Source: Betaproteobacteria bacterium
GTDB taxonomy: Bacteria; Pseudomonadota; Gammaproteobacteria; Burkholderiales; Rhodocyclaceae
Length of the DNA: 64,000 bases
Assembly: GCA_016705475.1 (NCBI GenBank)
Contig: JADIYD010000001.1
Location: 310,001 to 374,000, forward strand
Reading direction: 5' to 3'
The notes beneath the pieces are model-generated. The model saw nothing but the letters and a program-made list of their open reading frames with translations, had not been told where the DNA came from and ran no database searches. Below are positions 50,888 through 60,006 of this stretch, in pieces. The position numbers were made by a program, and so were the translations under genes. Position 1 is the first letter of the stretch; each line of letters starts with the position of its first letter.

Positions 50888-52201
50888 TCAAGCCGCGCCG
50901 CCCTCTTCTGCCGCCAGTTTCTTCCGCATCTGCCGCGTTCCCCAGAACACCAGCCCGGCGATGATCGGGATCGAGATCGCCGTGATCATGTCGGTGTTGA
51001 GGTGGTGCAGATCCTTCGTGCCTTTGGCCAAGTACTGCACCAACTGCGAGCCGTAGTAGGTCAGCACGACGACGGAGAGGCCCTCGACCGTTTCCTGCAG
51101 GCGCAGTTGCAGTTTGGCGCGGCTGTTCATCTGGCCGAGCAGTTCCTGGTTCTGGCGTTCCAGTTCGAGATCGACACGGGTGCGCAGCAGTTGGCTGTTG
51201 CGGGCAACGCGGGCGGAGAGCTCTTCCTGCCGGCGGCTGATTGCTTCGCAGGTATTCATGGCCGGCATCAGGCGGCGCTGCATGAATTCAAAGAAGGTAG
51301 GCAGGCCGGAAATACGGGTTTCGCGCAGCTCTTCGATGCGCTGCATGACCAGCCCGTGATAGGCGCGGGAGGCGCCAAAGCGGAAGGTCGTCCGGGCGAC
51401 GGAGTGTTCGACGTCGGCGGCGAGGGCTGACAGGATGCCGAGCACTTCGCGCTCGTCGGCTGGCGACTCGGCTTTGCCGATACGGTCCATCATGTCGGCA
51501 AGCTTCTTTTCGCCGTCGTACAGCCAGCGGCCGACTTCCTTGGCAACGGGCAGGCCGAGCAGGGCCATCATCCTGTAGGTTTCAATTTCGCACAGGCGCT
51601 GCACCGTGCGGCCGGACTGCCGCTGGGTCATCTTGTCATTGAGGACAAGAAAGCGTGAAAAGCCGTTGTCGATCTTGAAGTCGGTGAAAATCCAGGCGGC
51701 GTTGTCGGCAACCTTGGCGGCAACCATCGTTCGGCCGTTCGGCGTCAGGCCGGCGAGAACCGAATCCGGGCTGATTTCGGTGGTTGACCGCAGCTCGACA
51801 TGGGTTGCGACGATCAGCTTGCCGGGGATGCCGGCGATCCATTCGGGAAGCACCGCATCGAAGGCGGTGGCGTCGGGATGAAGTTCTTCTCCGGCAACCA
51901 GCGGCCGGAAGAAGGTGTAGCTGGAAAATTCGGTGTGCAGCTCCCAGCGCATGCGGAACGCGCCGGTTTCGATCATGAGGTGGGAGTCGGAACTTTCGAT
52001 CGAATTGCAGACATGACCCTGGCAGAGCTTGCTCAGGTTCTCGCGAGCGGCCGGGGCTTTCTCGGTGCTGTGCTTGAAGACCAGATGCGAGACGAGCACT
52101 GCTCCAAGCAGGGGCACTGGTGGCCGGGCGTGGAACTCGTTGTTGAGGCGCTGGCGGAGCGGGTGCTCCTGCAGCTCGGAAAGCATCAGGCGAGGGTGCA
52201 T
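50888..52201 (-). CDS. DUF3422 membrane protein
   Basis: This 437-residue protein begins LSELQEHPLRQRLNNEFHARPP, the hallmark of DUF3422. It has a coiled-coil region near the C-terminus (SRRQEELSARVARNSQLLRTRVDLELERQN) and two hydrophobic segments at the end (VEGLSVVVLTYYGSQLVQYL and ITAISIPIIAGLVFWG), like the CorA-type tail anchor. The function is unknown. The ATG at 52201 or 52186 is possible. It is divergent from the dnaJ-like operon. Confidence 0.87.
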   Translation of the reverse strand: MHPRLMLSELQEHPLRQRLNNEFHARPPVPLLGAVLVSHLVFKHSTEKAPAARENLSKLCQGHVCNSIESSDSHLMIETGAFRMRWELHTEFSSYTFFRPLVAGEELHPDATAFDAVLPEWIAGIPGKLIVATHVELRSTTEISPDSVLAGLTPNGRTMVAAKVADNAAWIFTDFKIDNGFSRFLVLNDKMTQRQSGRTVQRLCEIETYRMMALLGLPVAKEVGRWLYDGEKKLADMMDRIGKAESPADEREVLGILSALAADVEHSVARTTFRFGASRAYHGLVMQRIEELRETRISGLPTFFEFMQRRLMPAMNTCEAISRRQEELSARVARNSQLLRTRVDLELERQNQELLGQMNSRAKLQLRLQETVEGLSVVVLTYYGSQLVQYLAKGTKDLHHLNTDMITAISIPIIAGLVFWGTRQMRKKLAAEEGGAA

Positions 52202-52424
52202 GATCGGCGTCAGGGGTGTTGTTGTTGCGGTGCAGCAGATTGTAGCGCAAGGTGTCCACAAAACGACGGATGTGGTGATGCCGTGTGCCTTGATTTTGCG
52301 AGCGATTTTTTTCTTTTAGGCACCAATCGACAATCCCTTGCGCTCGGAAAGCGGGAGGGGGCGGAGTGGCGTAAAATGGTGGGCTGACCAAGGCAAGAAG
52401 CTGCCTGACCAACACAAAGGGACT

Positions 52425-52703
52425 ATGAAAGACTATTACGGATTGCTCGGCGTCTCGCCCGATGTGACCACCGAGCTGATCAAGACGGCCTACCGCAAGA
52501 AGGCGGCGCAGTTTCACCCTGACCGCAACCCGGCGCCCGATGCGGCGACCAAGTTCCGCGAGGTGCAGGAGGCATACGAAGTGCTGGCCGATGTCGATCG
52601 CCGCAAGTTGTATGACGAGACCCGCCGTTCCAGTCTGATCGATGACCCTCTGGCGGTAGCGCGCGAAATCTGGTCCAACCATTTGGGAAAAATGCAGCAG
52701 TGA
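52425..52703 (+). CDS. Short J-domain protein
   Basis: This 92-residue protein is almost only a J domain: DYYGLLGVSPDVTTELIKTAYRKKAAQFHPDRNPAPD with HPD intact (about residue 34), then FREVQEAYEVLADVDRRKLYDETR. It should stimulate a DnaK ATPase. There is no substrate-binding part. It is the first gene of a tight four-gene operon (4-base overlap with the next) whose other members are unknown. Confidence 0.9.
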   Translation: MKDYYGLLGVSPDVTTELIKTAYRKKAAQFHPDRNPAPDAATKFREVQEAYEVLADVDRRKLYDETRRSSLIDDPLAVAREIWSNHLGKMQQ

Positions 52704-53257
52704 AAAAATCTTATTACTTTGCCGAACTGTCATCGTCCTACGACGCCGAAATCCAGGATCTGCTCAACGATTCGGAAGGCAAGTCGGCGCTCAAGGCCCG
52801 GCTCAGGGAAAAGCGTCAGGAACTGGCGGCCATCCTGCCGATGATCGAATTCGCGCCGGAGATGGTCGTGCCGGTTTTCTTCGACGCGTTTTCCTTCACC
52901 AATCCGAAGGCGATGGTGGCGGTTGTTGATTGCGAACCGGATGACGACGATTTTCCGGGTTGGGACGAAGTTGCCCAGCTGCTCACGGTGGCCGATTGGG
53001 CGGCGCCCTACGTGACAGCCGTGCTGGCCGAGCGGGCTGGCGACGACTTCATGGTGACGGCGGCCAGCCTGGAGTTCATCCGCAAATTCGATACCAGCGC
53101 ACCCGAGCCTGCAGCCAAGGACGATGAGGATGGCGAGGACGGCGACGAGCGCGGAAACGATAGCGATGGCCGCGACGATGATGATGGCGATCGCGACCTG
53201 GCCGAAGCCGGCGATGACTGGCTTGGCGAACAGGGCTTCGATTCGATCAAGTCCTGA
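52700..53257 (+). CDS. Unknown protein with acidic tail, J-domain operon
   Basis: This 185-residue protein starts at GTG overlapping the J-domain stop (GTGA). The N-terminal two thirds look globular (YYFAELSSSYDAEIQDLLND, FPGWDEVAQLLTVADWAAPYV). The last 50 residues are strongly acidic (DDEDGEDGDERGNDSDG). I do not recognise a family. The adjacent J-domain protein suggests a chaperone-linked task. Confidence 0.72.
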   Translation: MKKSYYFAELSSSYDAEIQDLLNDSEGKSALKARLREKRQELAAILPMIEFAPEMVVPVFFDAFSFTNPKAMVAVVDCEPDDDDFPGWDEVAQLLTVADWAAPYVTAVLAERAGDDFMVTAASLEFIRKFDTSAPEPAAKDDEDGEDGDERGNDSDGRDDDDGDRDLAEAGDDWLGEQGFDSIKS

Positions 53258-53298
53258 TCAGGACCCGCAGAAGTACGAATTTTCAGATAAGGCATGAC

Positions 53299-54060
53299 AT
53301 GACGCATCCCGTTGTACTCAAGACTTCCCAGCTGATCCTGGCTGGCGACCTGCAGGGCGCCGAAAAGGCCTTGGTCGAGATCGCCGACAACGAGGGCGAC
53401 TACGCCCTGGTCGAGGTGATGAACGATATCGCGCCGAAGGACCTGCTGGCCGTCATGCGCGGCTTCGATGGTTCGAAGCAGTCGATCGTCAACATGCTGG
53501 TCACCCCGGAGCAGTTCGCCCGGGCGGTCATCCTCGAGACGCGTTACCGCGACCAGACCCACGCCGCCCTGCACGGCATGATGAACGCCGTGCTCTATCG
53601 CGACGAGGACATGACCGCCGAGTACCTCGAGGCCATTGGCGAAATCGAGGGCGGCTACGAAGTGCTGGCCAACTATTTCGGCGAGCGCGACGACGAATTG
53701 CTGGCCTTTGCCATGTCCGGCGTATTCTCGGAAGATTTCGATGCCGAGCACGCCCATGAGTCGAAATCGATCTCGTGGCTCAACGAAAAGATCGAGGAGA
53801 TCGACGAAGCGCTGCACGAAGGCAATTCCATCGCGGGTTCGCGCCCCAAGGTGCCCCGTTCGCAGATCGCCGACCATGACTGGCAGGAGACTGCCTGGGT
53901 GCTGCGCTACGAACTGTCCGACATTTTCGAGCAGATCGTCATCACGCTGCGCGACCGCCTGCAGCACCGCGTCGAAATGCTGGAGGAAGGCGAAGCGGAA
54001 GACAGCAAGCCGAAATCCGCGCCGGCAGCGGCAATGGATGACGAGGAATCGGCGCTCTAA
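53299..54060 (+). CDS. Unknown protein, J-domain operon
   Basis: This 253-residue soluble, acidic, largely helical protein shows LILAGDLQGAEKALVEIADNEGDYALVEVMND, which resembles TPR-like helices, and a charged C-terminus. No named domain was recognised. It starts 41 bases after the preceding gene and is followed by the next after 2 bases. Confidence 0.75.
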   Translation: MTHPVVLKTSQLILAGDLQGAEKALVEIADNEGDYALVEVMNDIAPKDLLAVMRGFDGSKQSIVNMLVTPEQFARAVILETRYRDQTHAALHGMMNAVLYRDEDMTAEYLEAIGEIEGGYEVLANYFGERDDELLAFAMSGVFSEDFDAEHAHESKSISWLNEKIEEIDEALHEGNSIAGSRPKVPRSQIADHDWQETAWVLRYELSDIFEQIVITLRDRLQHRVEMLEEGEAEDSKPKSAPAAAMDDEESAL

Positions 54061-54062
54061 AC

Positions 54063-55310
54063 ATGGCTTCAGTGAACAACTCAGTCGCGGTCGTCGATAA
54101 CCGCCCGTATTTCGAGAAAGCCGTCCGCTTCGGGCTGGCGCAAGGCATCCTGACGCGCGAAACCATGGCCCGCATCGAAGCCGATGCGCCCAAGGGCATC
54201 GTCCAGATCGCCGACCATTTCGGCACCGCCTATCTGCGCACCGATCTGGAAAGCGCCGTGGCGCGCATGAGCAACTTGATCAGCCTGTATCTCGAAGACT
54301 TCTCGAACGGCGACCTGCGAGCCGCCGCCATGTCCTTGCGTGACAACACGCTGCTCTCGCATTCGCGCGGTGGCTCGGAGATGCTCAAGCGCCTGCACGC
54401 CATGCCCGGCGACACCAGCCTGCATGCACGCAGCGTCGATGCCCAGGGCCAGAAAATTTTCGTCAATGAGCGCAGCTTTGCCTTTCCGCTCAGCGTCGCC
54501 GCTTACCGCACGCAGGTCGAGCAGTGCCAGGCCAACCAGATGCGCATCGATTTCGCCCGCTGGCTGGCACGGCAGCTGAACACCAAGCCGGGCGAGTGCG
54601 AGGACTACAGCGCCGAAGAGGTCATCCGGTCAGCCATGCTGCTGCTGTACGTTGGCGCCAAAACGCTGGAAATGCCGTCGAAGCGCGAGTTCGTCCAGTT
54701 GATCGAGGCGCTGCGCAAGAAGACTTTCAAGCACAAACCTGCCACGCTCGACGCCTTCCTGCGTGACGCGCCGTCTGCCTTTCAGGAAATGACCCGGCAG
54801 GCCATGCAGGATTTCATCGACGATGCCCTGCCGCGCCTCAAGTCGCCGGAAAAGTCTGCCGACGAGATTCTTCATGCAGAAGCCCAGGGCGCCTTCTTCG
54901 TCCGTGATCTTCCCGAAGAAGACGTCGTCGCCTACGACCGCCTCGTCGCCAAGGAGTGGGTGCGCATCACCAAAGGCAACGCCGACGACCCCGATGTGCT
55001 GGCAACCATTTTCCTCAACGTCGCCACCGGCCATCCGCCCAAGGCCGCCGCCCTGCTCAAGGAGGCAAAGAGCATCATCGCCGCTTTCCGCACCCGGGGT
55101 TTCGACAGCAAGGCGGTGCTCGCCTTCATCGACGAGCACGCCCCGTTCGAGCAGCGTGAAGATCTAAAGCTGATGTGGACACAGGATCTGCAGCCCGACG
55201 CCGAAATCCATCTCGCCGACAACGACCCGCAGATGCCGGATAGCCACATGGATAGGGCGTTGCAGTACTTCCGCCAGAACTGCGTGGCGAACTGGAAGGG
55301 CAGCCGCTAG
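54063..55310 (+). CDS. Unknown protein, J-domain operon
   Basis: This 415-residue soluble, helix-rich protein shows PYFEKAVRFGLAQGILTRETMARIEADAPKGIVQIADHFGTAYL near the start and ends in FRQNCVANWKGSR. No catalytic motif or membrane segment is evident. It follows the previous gene after 2 bases, so the two products are probably made in linked amounts. Confidence 0.78.
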   Translation: MASVNNSVAVVDNRPYFEKAVRFGLAQGILTRETMARIEADAPKGIVQIADHFGTAYLRTDLESAVARMSNLISLYLEDFSNGDLRAAAMSLRDNTLLSHSRGGSEMLKRLHAMPGDTSLHARSVDAQGQKIFVNERSFAFPLSVAAYRTQVEQCQANQMRIDFARWLARQLNTKPGECEDYSAEEVIRSAMLLLYVGAKTLEMPSKREFVQLIEALRKKTFKHKPATLDAFLRDAPSAFQEMTRQAMQDFIDDALPRLKSPEKSADEILHAEAQGAFFVRDLPEEDVVAYDRLVAKEWVRITKGNADDPDVLATIFLNVATGHPPKAAALLKEAKSIIAAFRTRGFDSKAVLAFIDEHAPFEQREDLKLMWTQDLQPDAEIHLADNDPQMPDSHMDRALQYFRQNCVANWKGSR

Positions 55311-55317
55311 GAGCGTG

Positions 55318-55352
55318 CTGCGGTCAACCGGAAAAAACGGCCAAAAATGAAA
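55318..55352 (+). repeat. USS-like short interspersed repeat, copy 14 (intergenic)
   Basis: The core is CTGCGGTCAACCGG, then AAAAAACGGCCAAAAATGAAA. It is the copy closest to consensus, 8 bp after the end of the J-domain operon. Confidence 0.9.
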
Positions 55353-55430
55353 CGGATTGGCATTGGCCAAAAACCATTCAGGTCGCGCTTGCCAACCGGC
55401 TGACCCACAAAATCCTTAGAATACGCAGCC

Positions 55431-55958
55431 ATGAAATCACCGCTTTCGCCGCTGTGCCGTTCCGTCTCGCTGGCCATCCTTGCCGGCTTGCTGCTGGGCG
55501 CCTGCACCTCCACGAAATCGTTGCGCTCCTACCAATCCGAATCTTTCTCCAGCGAAACGCCGTATCAGTACTACAGCAACCGGGACGCCGAAGGCGCCTG
55601 CGAAATTGGCAAGCGCGCCCTGCTCAGCCAGGGCTATCAGATCGATGACGAGAAGGCGCGCAGCATTCGCGGCGAGAAATTTTTCCGGCCGAGGCCCGAC
55701 GAGGCAACCCGCCTGAGCATCACGCTGGTCTGCCTGCCGAGCAGCCTGGGGGCGGTCATCTACGCAAGCGCGCTCGAAACCCAGTTCGAAATGAAATCCA
55801 AGGGTAGCAATGCCGGGGTCAGTGTTTCCGCACTCGGCTCAGTCTCGCTGCCGTGGGCCATCGACAAGGACACCCTCGTCAAGGTCGGCGAAGAAACGGT
55901 GACGGCCCCCGACTTCTATCAGCGGCTTTTCGATCTGGTCAAATCGCTCGACAGCTAA
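55431..55958 (+). CDS. DUF2242 lipoprotein
   Basis: This 175-residue lipoprotein has lipobox LLLGACTS (cysteine about 25) and the DUF2242 pattern FSSETPYQYYSNRDAEGACEIGKRALLSQGYQ followed by KFFRP. It is probably outer-membrane anchored; the function is unknown. The gene converges with the UPF0126 gene with 7 bp between stops. Confidence 0.86.
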   Translation: MKSPLSPLCRSVSLAILAGLLLGACTSTKSLRSYQSESFSSETPYQYYSNRDAEGACEIGKRALLSQGYQIDDEKARSIRGEKFFRPRPDEATRLSITLVCLPSSLGAVIYASALETQFEMKSKGSNAGVSVSALGSVSLPWAIDKDTLVKVGEETVTAPDFYQRLFDLVKSLDS

Positions 55959-55965
55959 CGGGCTG

Positions 55966-56580
55966 TTATTTCCGCTCCGAATACGTCGGCAGCGTGATGC
56001 GGTAAGTCATGGCCAGCAGACGGACGGTGAGAACGACAGCCATGCCGACCCAGGCGGCGATCACTGACGAAACGCCAACATATTGCAGCCCGACCAGTGC
56101 CAGCGCGCCGGCCCCGGCGGCCGAGGCATAGAGCTCGCCGCGCACGAAAACGAGCGGCACTTCGTTGCACAACACATCGCGCAGCACGCCGCCGACCACG
56201 CCGGTAATGACCCCGAGCAGGCTGGCGACCAGCCACGGCGCGTGCCATTCCAGCGCCACCTGCGTGCCGGCGATGGTGAACAAGGCAAGGCCGATGGCAT
56301 CGGGAATCAGGAACAACCGTGGCGCCAGCTTGAGGCCGCGCACAGCAAAGAAAATGATCAAGGTTGTCGCGAAGGCGACGAGCAGGTAAGTCTGGTCGCT
56401 GATCCAGAACACCGGCCGATCGAGCAGCACATCGCGCACCGTGCCACCACCCAGCGCCGTCGCGCTGCCGACCATCACGGCGCCGACCAGGTCCATGTTC
56501 TTGCGGCCAGCGTCGAGCACGCCGGTCAGCGCGCTGACAGCGACGGCGGCGAGGCCGATCCAGTAAAGCAGGTTTTCCAT
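55966..56580 (-). CDS. UPF0126/TRIC-type membrane protein
   Basis: This 204-residue protein has seven hydrophobic segments in two repeats, each with the signature GGGTVRDVLL (about residue 43) and GGVLRDVLCNEVPLV (about 130). Bacterial members of this family are TRIC-type cation channels, and some are linked to glycine uptake. The ATG at 56580 is chosen because the longer frame upstream is not conserved. Confidence 0.9.
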   Translation of the reverse strand: MENLLYWIGLAAVAVSALTGVLDAGRKNMDLVGAVMVGSATALGGGTVRDVLLDRPVFWISDQTYLLVAFATTLIIFFAVRGLKLAPRLFLIPDAIGLALFTIAGTQVALEWHAPWLVASLLGVITGVVGGVLRDVLCNEVPLVFVRGELYASAAGAGALALVGLQYVGVSSVIAAWVGMAVVLTVRLLAMTYRITLPTYSERK

Positions 56581-57015
56581 GATTGATCGAAATGGGCAGG
56601 AGCGCGAAGTGTAGCGGTTTGCGCCGGGCCGGGCATGGGCCGCTGTCGTCGTCTTGTTCAGCATCGAACTTGCGGCAACCTTCCAGTTCCTCGGCACTCA
56701 GGTGATTTCGGGGTGCGAGCAGCTCGCAAATCGGCTGGGCGATGCTGGTGGGACTGCCCACGCAGTTCTAATGTCATCCGGCAAGACAGGCCAAAACTAA
56801 ATTTTTGGCACATACCAGAAGCAGTTCCCAAATTACTCAAGGCATTTGCCGCGTTCTTGCCTGAAACTTCGATTTCTATTGCTGAATAGTGACGGGGGCA
56901 TCAAAGCCCCCGCTTTCTGCAAGCCCTATTTGAGCTAAGTCGTCATTGCCTGAAACGCCGAAATTGAAGATTTTTCGGATAAAAACAGCCTCTATCCAGA
57001 ACTGCTCGAAGAGAA
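56581..57015. other. 435-bp spacer with possible gene remnants
   Basis: There is no intact gene. A minus-strand frame near 56640-56755 reads ICELLAPRNHLSAEELEGCRKF, and a plus-strand frame ending at 56889 reads FWHIPEAVPKLLKAFAAFLPETSI; both look like coding fragments but I cannot assign them. A terminator-like hairpin lies at 56893. The region just precedes the PEP-CTERM gene and the IS, so it may be eroded accessory DNA. Confidence 0.4.
56893..56917 (+). terminator. Terminator-like hairpin
   Basis: CGGGGGC / GCCCCCG forms a 7-bp stem with a 6-base loop, followed by CTTTCT. No intact plus-strand gene ends before it. Confidence 0.5.
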
Positions 57016-57648
57016 TCAGGCACGTTTGCGTGCAAAGCCTAGGCCCAGCAGACCCAGGCCAATCAACGCCAGCACACTCGGTTCAGGCACGTTGTTGTTC
57101 TGGCAGGTAAGGCATTCAAAAAGCACGTTATCAACAATCACACCGACGTTATCGGCACTGGAGGTTTCAACGTAGAGCTGGGCAGCTGTCAACGAAACTC
57201 CAGAGACTTCCCAAATATACGTCGAGAATGGCGCATTGGCGTTGAGTGGCGAAGGGGAGTCGAATCCAATTCCCAGAATGCCGAATACAAAGCTGTCCGC
57301 TGCGCCATTACGCTGGTTGCCCGAAACATCAAGGCTAAACCGATAGGTTTCGCTGGAGAGAAGATTGAATACGGACTTCGAAGTCATTCGCCCGCCATCA
57401 CCGGTCGATCCATCCAGATCAACACAGCCACCTGCCCCAAAACAACTGATGCCAAAGCCGCCGTTTCGGATGTAATCGATAGCGCCGTTGCTCACCGTCC
57501 AGTTGTTGAGGGTGTTGAAGTTGAGCACCGAAGCGGCGCTGTCAGTATTGAAGTTATCCTGGAGCAGAACGGTGGCAGCTTGGGTTGGCAAGGTGACCAA
57601 GCTTAGTGCGGCGAGGCCGGCGACGATCAGTGTTTTGAAGTGGCGCAT
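57016..57648 (-). CDS. PEP-CTERM-anchored exported protein
   Basis: This 210-residue protein has a signal peptide (MRHFKTLIVAGLAALSLVTLPTQAA), a middle domain rich in aromatic, Gly, Ser and Asn residues (QDNFNTDSAASVLNFNTLNNWTVS, resembling carbohydrate-binding sheets) and the PEP-CTERM tail VPEPSVLALIGLGLLGLG-FARKRA. PEP-CTERM proteins are cut and anchored by exosortase EpsH and often belong to exopolysaccharide systems. Exosortase is not in the window. The IS1182 element lies 118 bp upstream of the ATG. Confidence 0.88.
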   Translation of the reverse strand: MRHFKTLIVAGLAALSLVTLPTQAATVLLQDNFNTDSAASVLNFNTLNNWTVSNGAIDYIRNGGFGISCFGAGGCVDLDGSTGDGGRMTSKSVFNLLSSETYRFSLDVSGNQRNGAADSFVFGILGIGFDSPSPLNANAPFSTYIWEVSGVSLTAAQLYVETSSADNVGVIVDNVLFECLTCQNNNVPEPSVLALIGLGLLGLGFARKRA

Positions 57649-57761
57649 GATTTTGGGTCTTTCTTGGATGTTTGGGAATTCTTGAAATAGACCCAGCAAC
57701 TATCACGCCATTGCTGCGGAAGCTTGATCCTGCCGCGTAGTTCGTCGGGGAATACTGTTGC

Positions 57762-59297
57762 CTAGCAGCCTGTCGGACTAAAGTACCGCCAATGAGATAA
57801 TGCTGACGTGCCAACCAAACCCAGTCCGAGCAATGAGCCGCTTTCATCCTGTCGACCGCCAGACCGGCTACCTTCTTCCGCCCTCGGTCGATGAATGGCT
57901 CCCGGAAGACCACCTTGCCCGGTTTATTGTCGAAGTCGTTGATGGACTCGACGTCAGCGCCCTGGAGAAAGCCTACGCAGGTCGTGGCAGTACAGCGTAC
58001 CACCCCACCGTATTGTTGGCCTTGCTGATCTATGGCTACGCCAACGGCGTCTTCTCAAGCCGGAAGATTGAACGAGCGACCTACGACTCGGTGGCGTTTC
58101 GCTACATTGCCGCCGGCACCCACCCTGACCACGACACGCTGGCGACCTTTCGCCGGCGCTTTCTCGATGAGTTGGCGGGACTGTTCGTACAAGTGCTCGA
58201 GATGGCCCAGGAAATGAAACTCTTGACACTGGGCACCCTCAGTTTGGATGGCACCAAGATCAAGGCGAATGCCTCTCGCCACAGCGCCCTGTCACATGGG
58301 CGCATTGAGCCGTTGGAAATCCAACTCAAAGCGGAAGTTGAATCCTTGCTGGCGCAAGCAGAGCAAGCCGACCAATCTACCGTGCCGGACGGCATGAATC
58401 TGCCTGAAGAAATAGCCCGTCGCCAAGTGCGGCTGGAAGCCATGGCAGCAGCCAAGGTCAAGATAGAGGAACGGGCCAAAGCCCGTTTTGAGAAAAGAGC
58501 AGGCCGAGCACGAGGCCAAGCTGGCACATCGCGCACAAAAGTTAAAGGAAAGCGGCAAGAAGCCCGGCGGTAAGCCGCCAAAGCCACCGACTGCCGGGCC
58601 AAAGGCACAAGACCAACTCAATCTGACCGATGAGGAATCGCGGATGCTGCCGGTGCCCGGTGGTGGCTTTGAACAAGCGTACAACGCTCAGGCCGCGGTC
58701 GACACGACCAGCATGCTGATCGTTACGCTGGGTGTCACACAAGCCAGCAACGACAAAGAACAGGTGCTGCCGATGCTTGAGCAATTGGCCGCGTTGCCGG
58801 CATCTCTGGGGCAAGTGGAACGCCTGTTAGCCGACACCGGTTTTTACAGCGCCAAAAATACTGAGGCCTGCGAGGCCCGTGGCATTGACCCGTTCATTGC
58901 GGTGAAGCGTGACAAACACCATCCGGCACCGCAAGAGCGCTTTACCGAACCTGCGGCCTTGCCTGCCAACGCCAGCCCCACCCAAACCATGGCGCACAAG
59001 CTGAAAACAAAGGCAGGCCGGGCGCTCTATGCCTTGCGCAAGCAAACGGTCGAACCCGTGTTCGGCATCATCAAGTCCGTGCTGGGCTTTCGCCAGTTCT
59101 CGCTACGGGGACTAAAGCAGGTGACCGGTGAATGGACGCTGGTGTGCCTCGCGTGGAATTTGAAACGCATGGCCGTATTGCGTCCGCAGTAGCAAAAAAC
59201 AGAAGGAATCGTGCGTCTTCAGGCAAAAATCAGCGAATTCCGGCCTCGTAAGCTCAATTTCTTGGAATCGCTCGGGTCAAGCCCGACAGGCTGCTAG
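57762..59297. mobile_element. IS1182-family insertion sequence, transposase frameshifted
   Basis: The ends are inverted repeats: CAGCCTGTCGGACT at 57766 and its complement reading CAGCCTGTCGGGCT from 59293. Each is bordered by CTAG (57762-57765 and 59294-59297), which is either a 4-bp target duplication or part of the repeat; being palindromic it cannot be resolved. The element is about 1.53 kb and carries one transposase, split in two frames. It lies between the PEP-CTERM gene and a small membrane-protein gene. Confidence 0.88.
57833..59192 (+). pseudogene. IS1182-type DDE transposase, broken by a +1 frameshift
   Basis: The first frame begins MSRFHPVDRQTGYLLPPSVDEWLPEDHLARF and contains HPDHDTLATFRRRF and the first acidic-triad region GTLSLDGTKIKANASRH. 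It then shifts at the A-run 58493-58496 (one A too many: FEK-RAGR instead of FEKEQAEHEAK). The other frame gives the C-terminus with DTGFYSAKNTEAC, EPVFGIIKSVLGFRQFSLRG and a final LVCLAWNLKR. Restoring the frame gives about 450 residues, the usual size. A +1 slip does not match the usual -1 programmed frameshift of IS elements, so it is probably inactive. Confidence 0.88.
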
Positions 59298-59491
59298 AGA
59301 AAGGCTGTAAAAAAAGCCGACACAGTTTCCGTGCTGCGCCCTTGGGTGCATAGCTATAGCTGAATCACGATTCTCGGCTTGTTCAAAGTCAGCGGCCAAC
59401 GCACTTGGCTGAAGTTTCCTGAAAACCACGATTTCGCGGGAACGGCTACTCGATCAGTGTTTCCCTTGCGCCATAGTTTCGGTCGGCCGAT

Positions 59492-59857
59492 TTACTGCGC
59501 TGCCGAGCTTTCGGTCTTTTCGATTTCCGTCAGCGTCAGGTAGCCGTCCTGGGTGTTGATGACCTTGTAGATGGCATCGGGCTTCGCTTGGGCTTTTTTG
59601 AGCACAGATTGCCATTCGACTTCGGCCGAGCGCAGGCCGTCGATTTTCTTGTGCAGCGCCGCGACACTTTCCGCCAGCTCGGTCTTGAGGTCTTCGTTGA
59701 ATTGCTCGACCTTTTTGGCGGTGGGGTTCATGACGATGAGCGCGGTGTTGGCGAGCGTGAGAACGAGGGCGACACCGACGAGGATCAGCGTGAGCTTCTC
59801 GAATGATCGCGTCTTGGCGGGTTGCTCCGGACTGTCTTTGGCCTCTTTTTCGCTCAT
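59492..59857 (-). CDS. Small single-pass membrane protein of unknown function
   Basis: This 121-residue protein has a charged N-terminus, one membrane helix (LTLILVGVALVLTLANTALIVM, about residues 23-44), a coiled-coil-like stretch (KKVEQFNEDLKTELAESVAALHKKI) and a short C-terminal domain ending in TQDGYLTLTEIEKTESSAAQ. I do not recognise a family. The ATG at 59857 follows GGGAG; upstream in-frame codons are not needed. It lies just beyond the IS, transcribed towards it. Confidence 0.68.
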   Translation of the reverse strand: MSEKEAKDSPEQPAKTRSFEKLTLILVGVALVLTLANTALIVMNPTAKKVEQFNEDLKTELAESVAALHKKIDGLRSAEVEWQSVLKKAQAKPDAIYKVINTQDGYLTLTEIEKTESSAAQ

Positions 59858-59951
59858 GCTCTCGCTCCCGGTTTGCTTGGTATATCTACCCATTACGGCC
59901 GAGGTGTGGACAAACTTGAGTTTTGCTTCGCCGGACGGGCAATCTGGCTTG

Positions 59952-59986
59952 CCACGGTCAACCGGAAAAAATGGCCCGATTCGAAA
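59952..59986 (+). repeat. USS-like short interspersed repeat, copy 15 (intergenic)
   Basis: The core is CCACGGTCAACCGG, then AAAAAATGGCCC and a weaker second tract (GAAATTAT). It lies between the small membrane-protein gene and the end of dgkA. Confidence 0.82.
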
Positions 59987-60006
59987 TTATCGGAGTGCCT
60001 TTAACG

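Noticed and set aside
51780..51800. Half-core GGTTGACCGCAG in the DUF3422 gene
   Set aside because: There are no A/T tracts; a chance match to half the motif.
58490..58500. Programmed frameshift in the IS transposase
   Set aside because: The required shift is +1, and the site GAG-AAA-AGA is not a usual -1 slippery heptamer; an indel is more likely.
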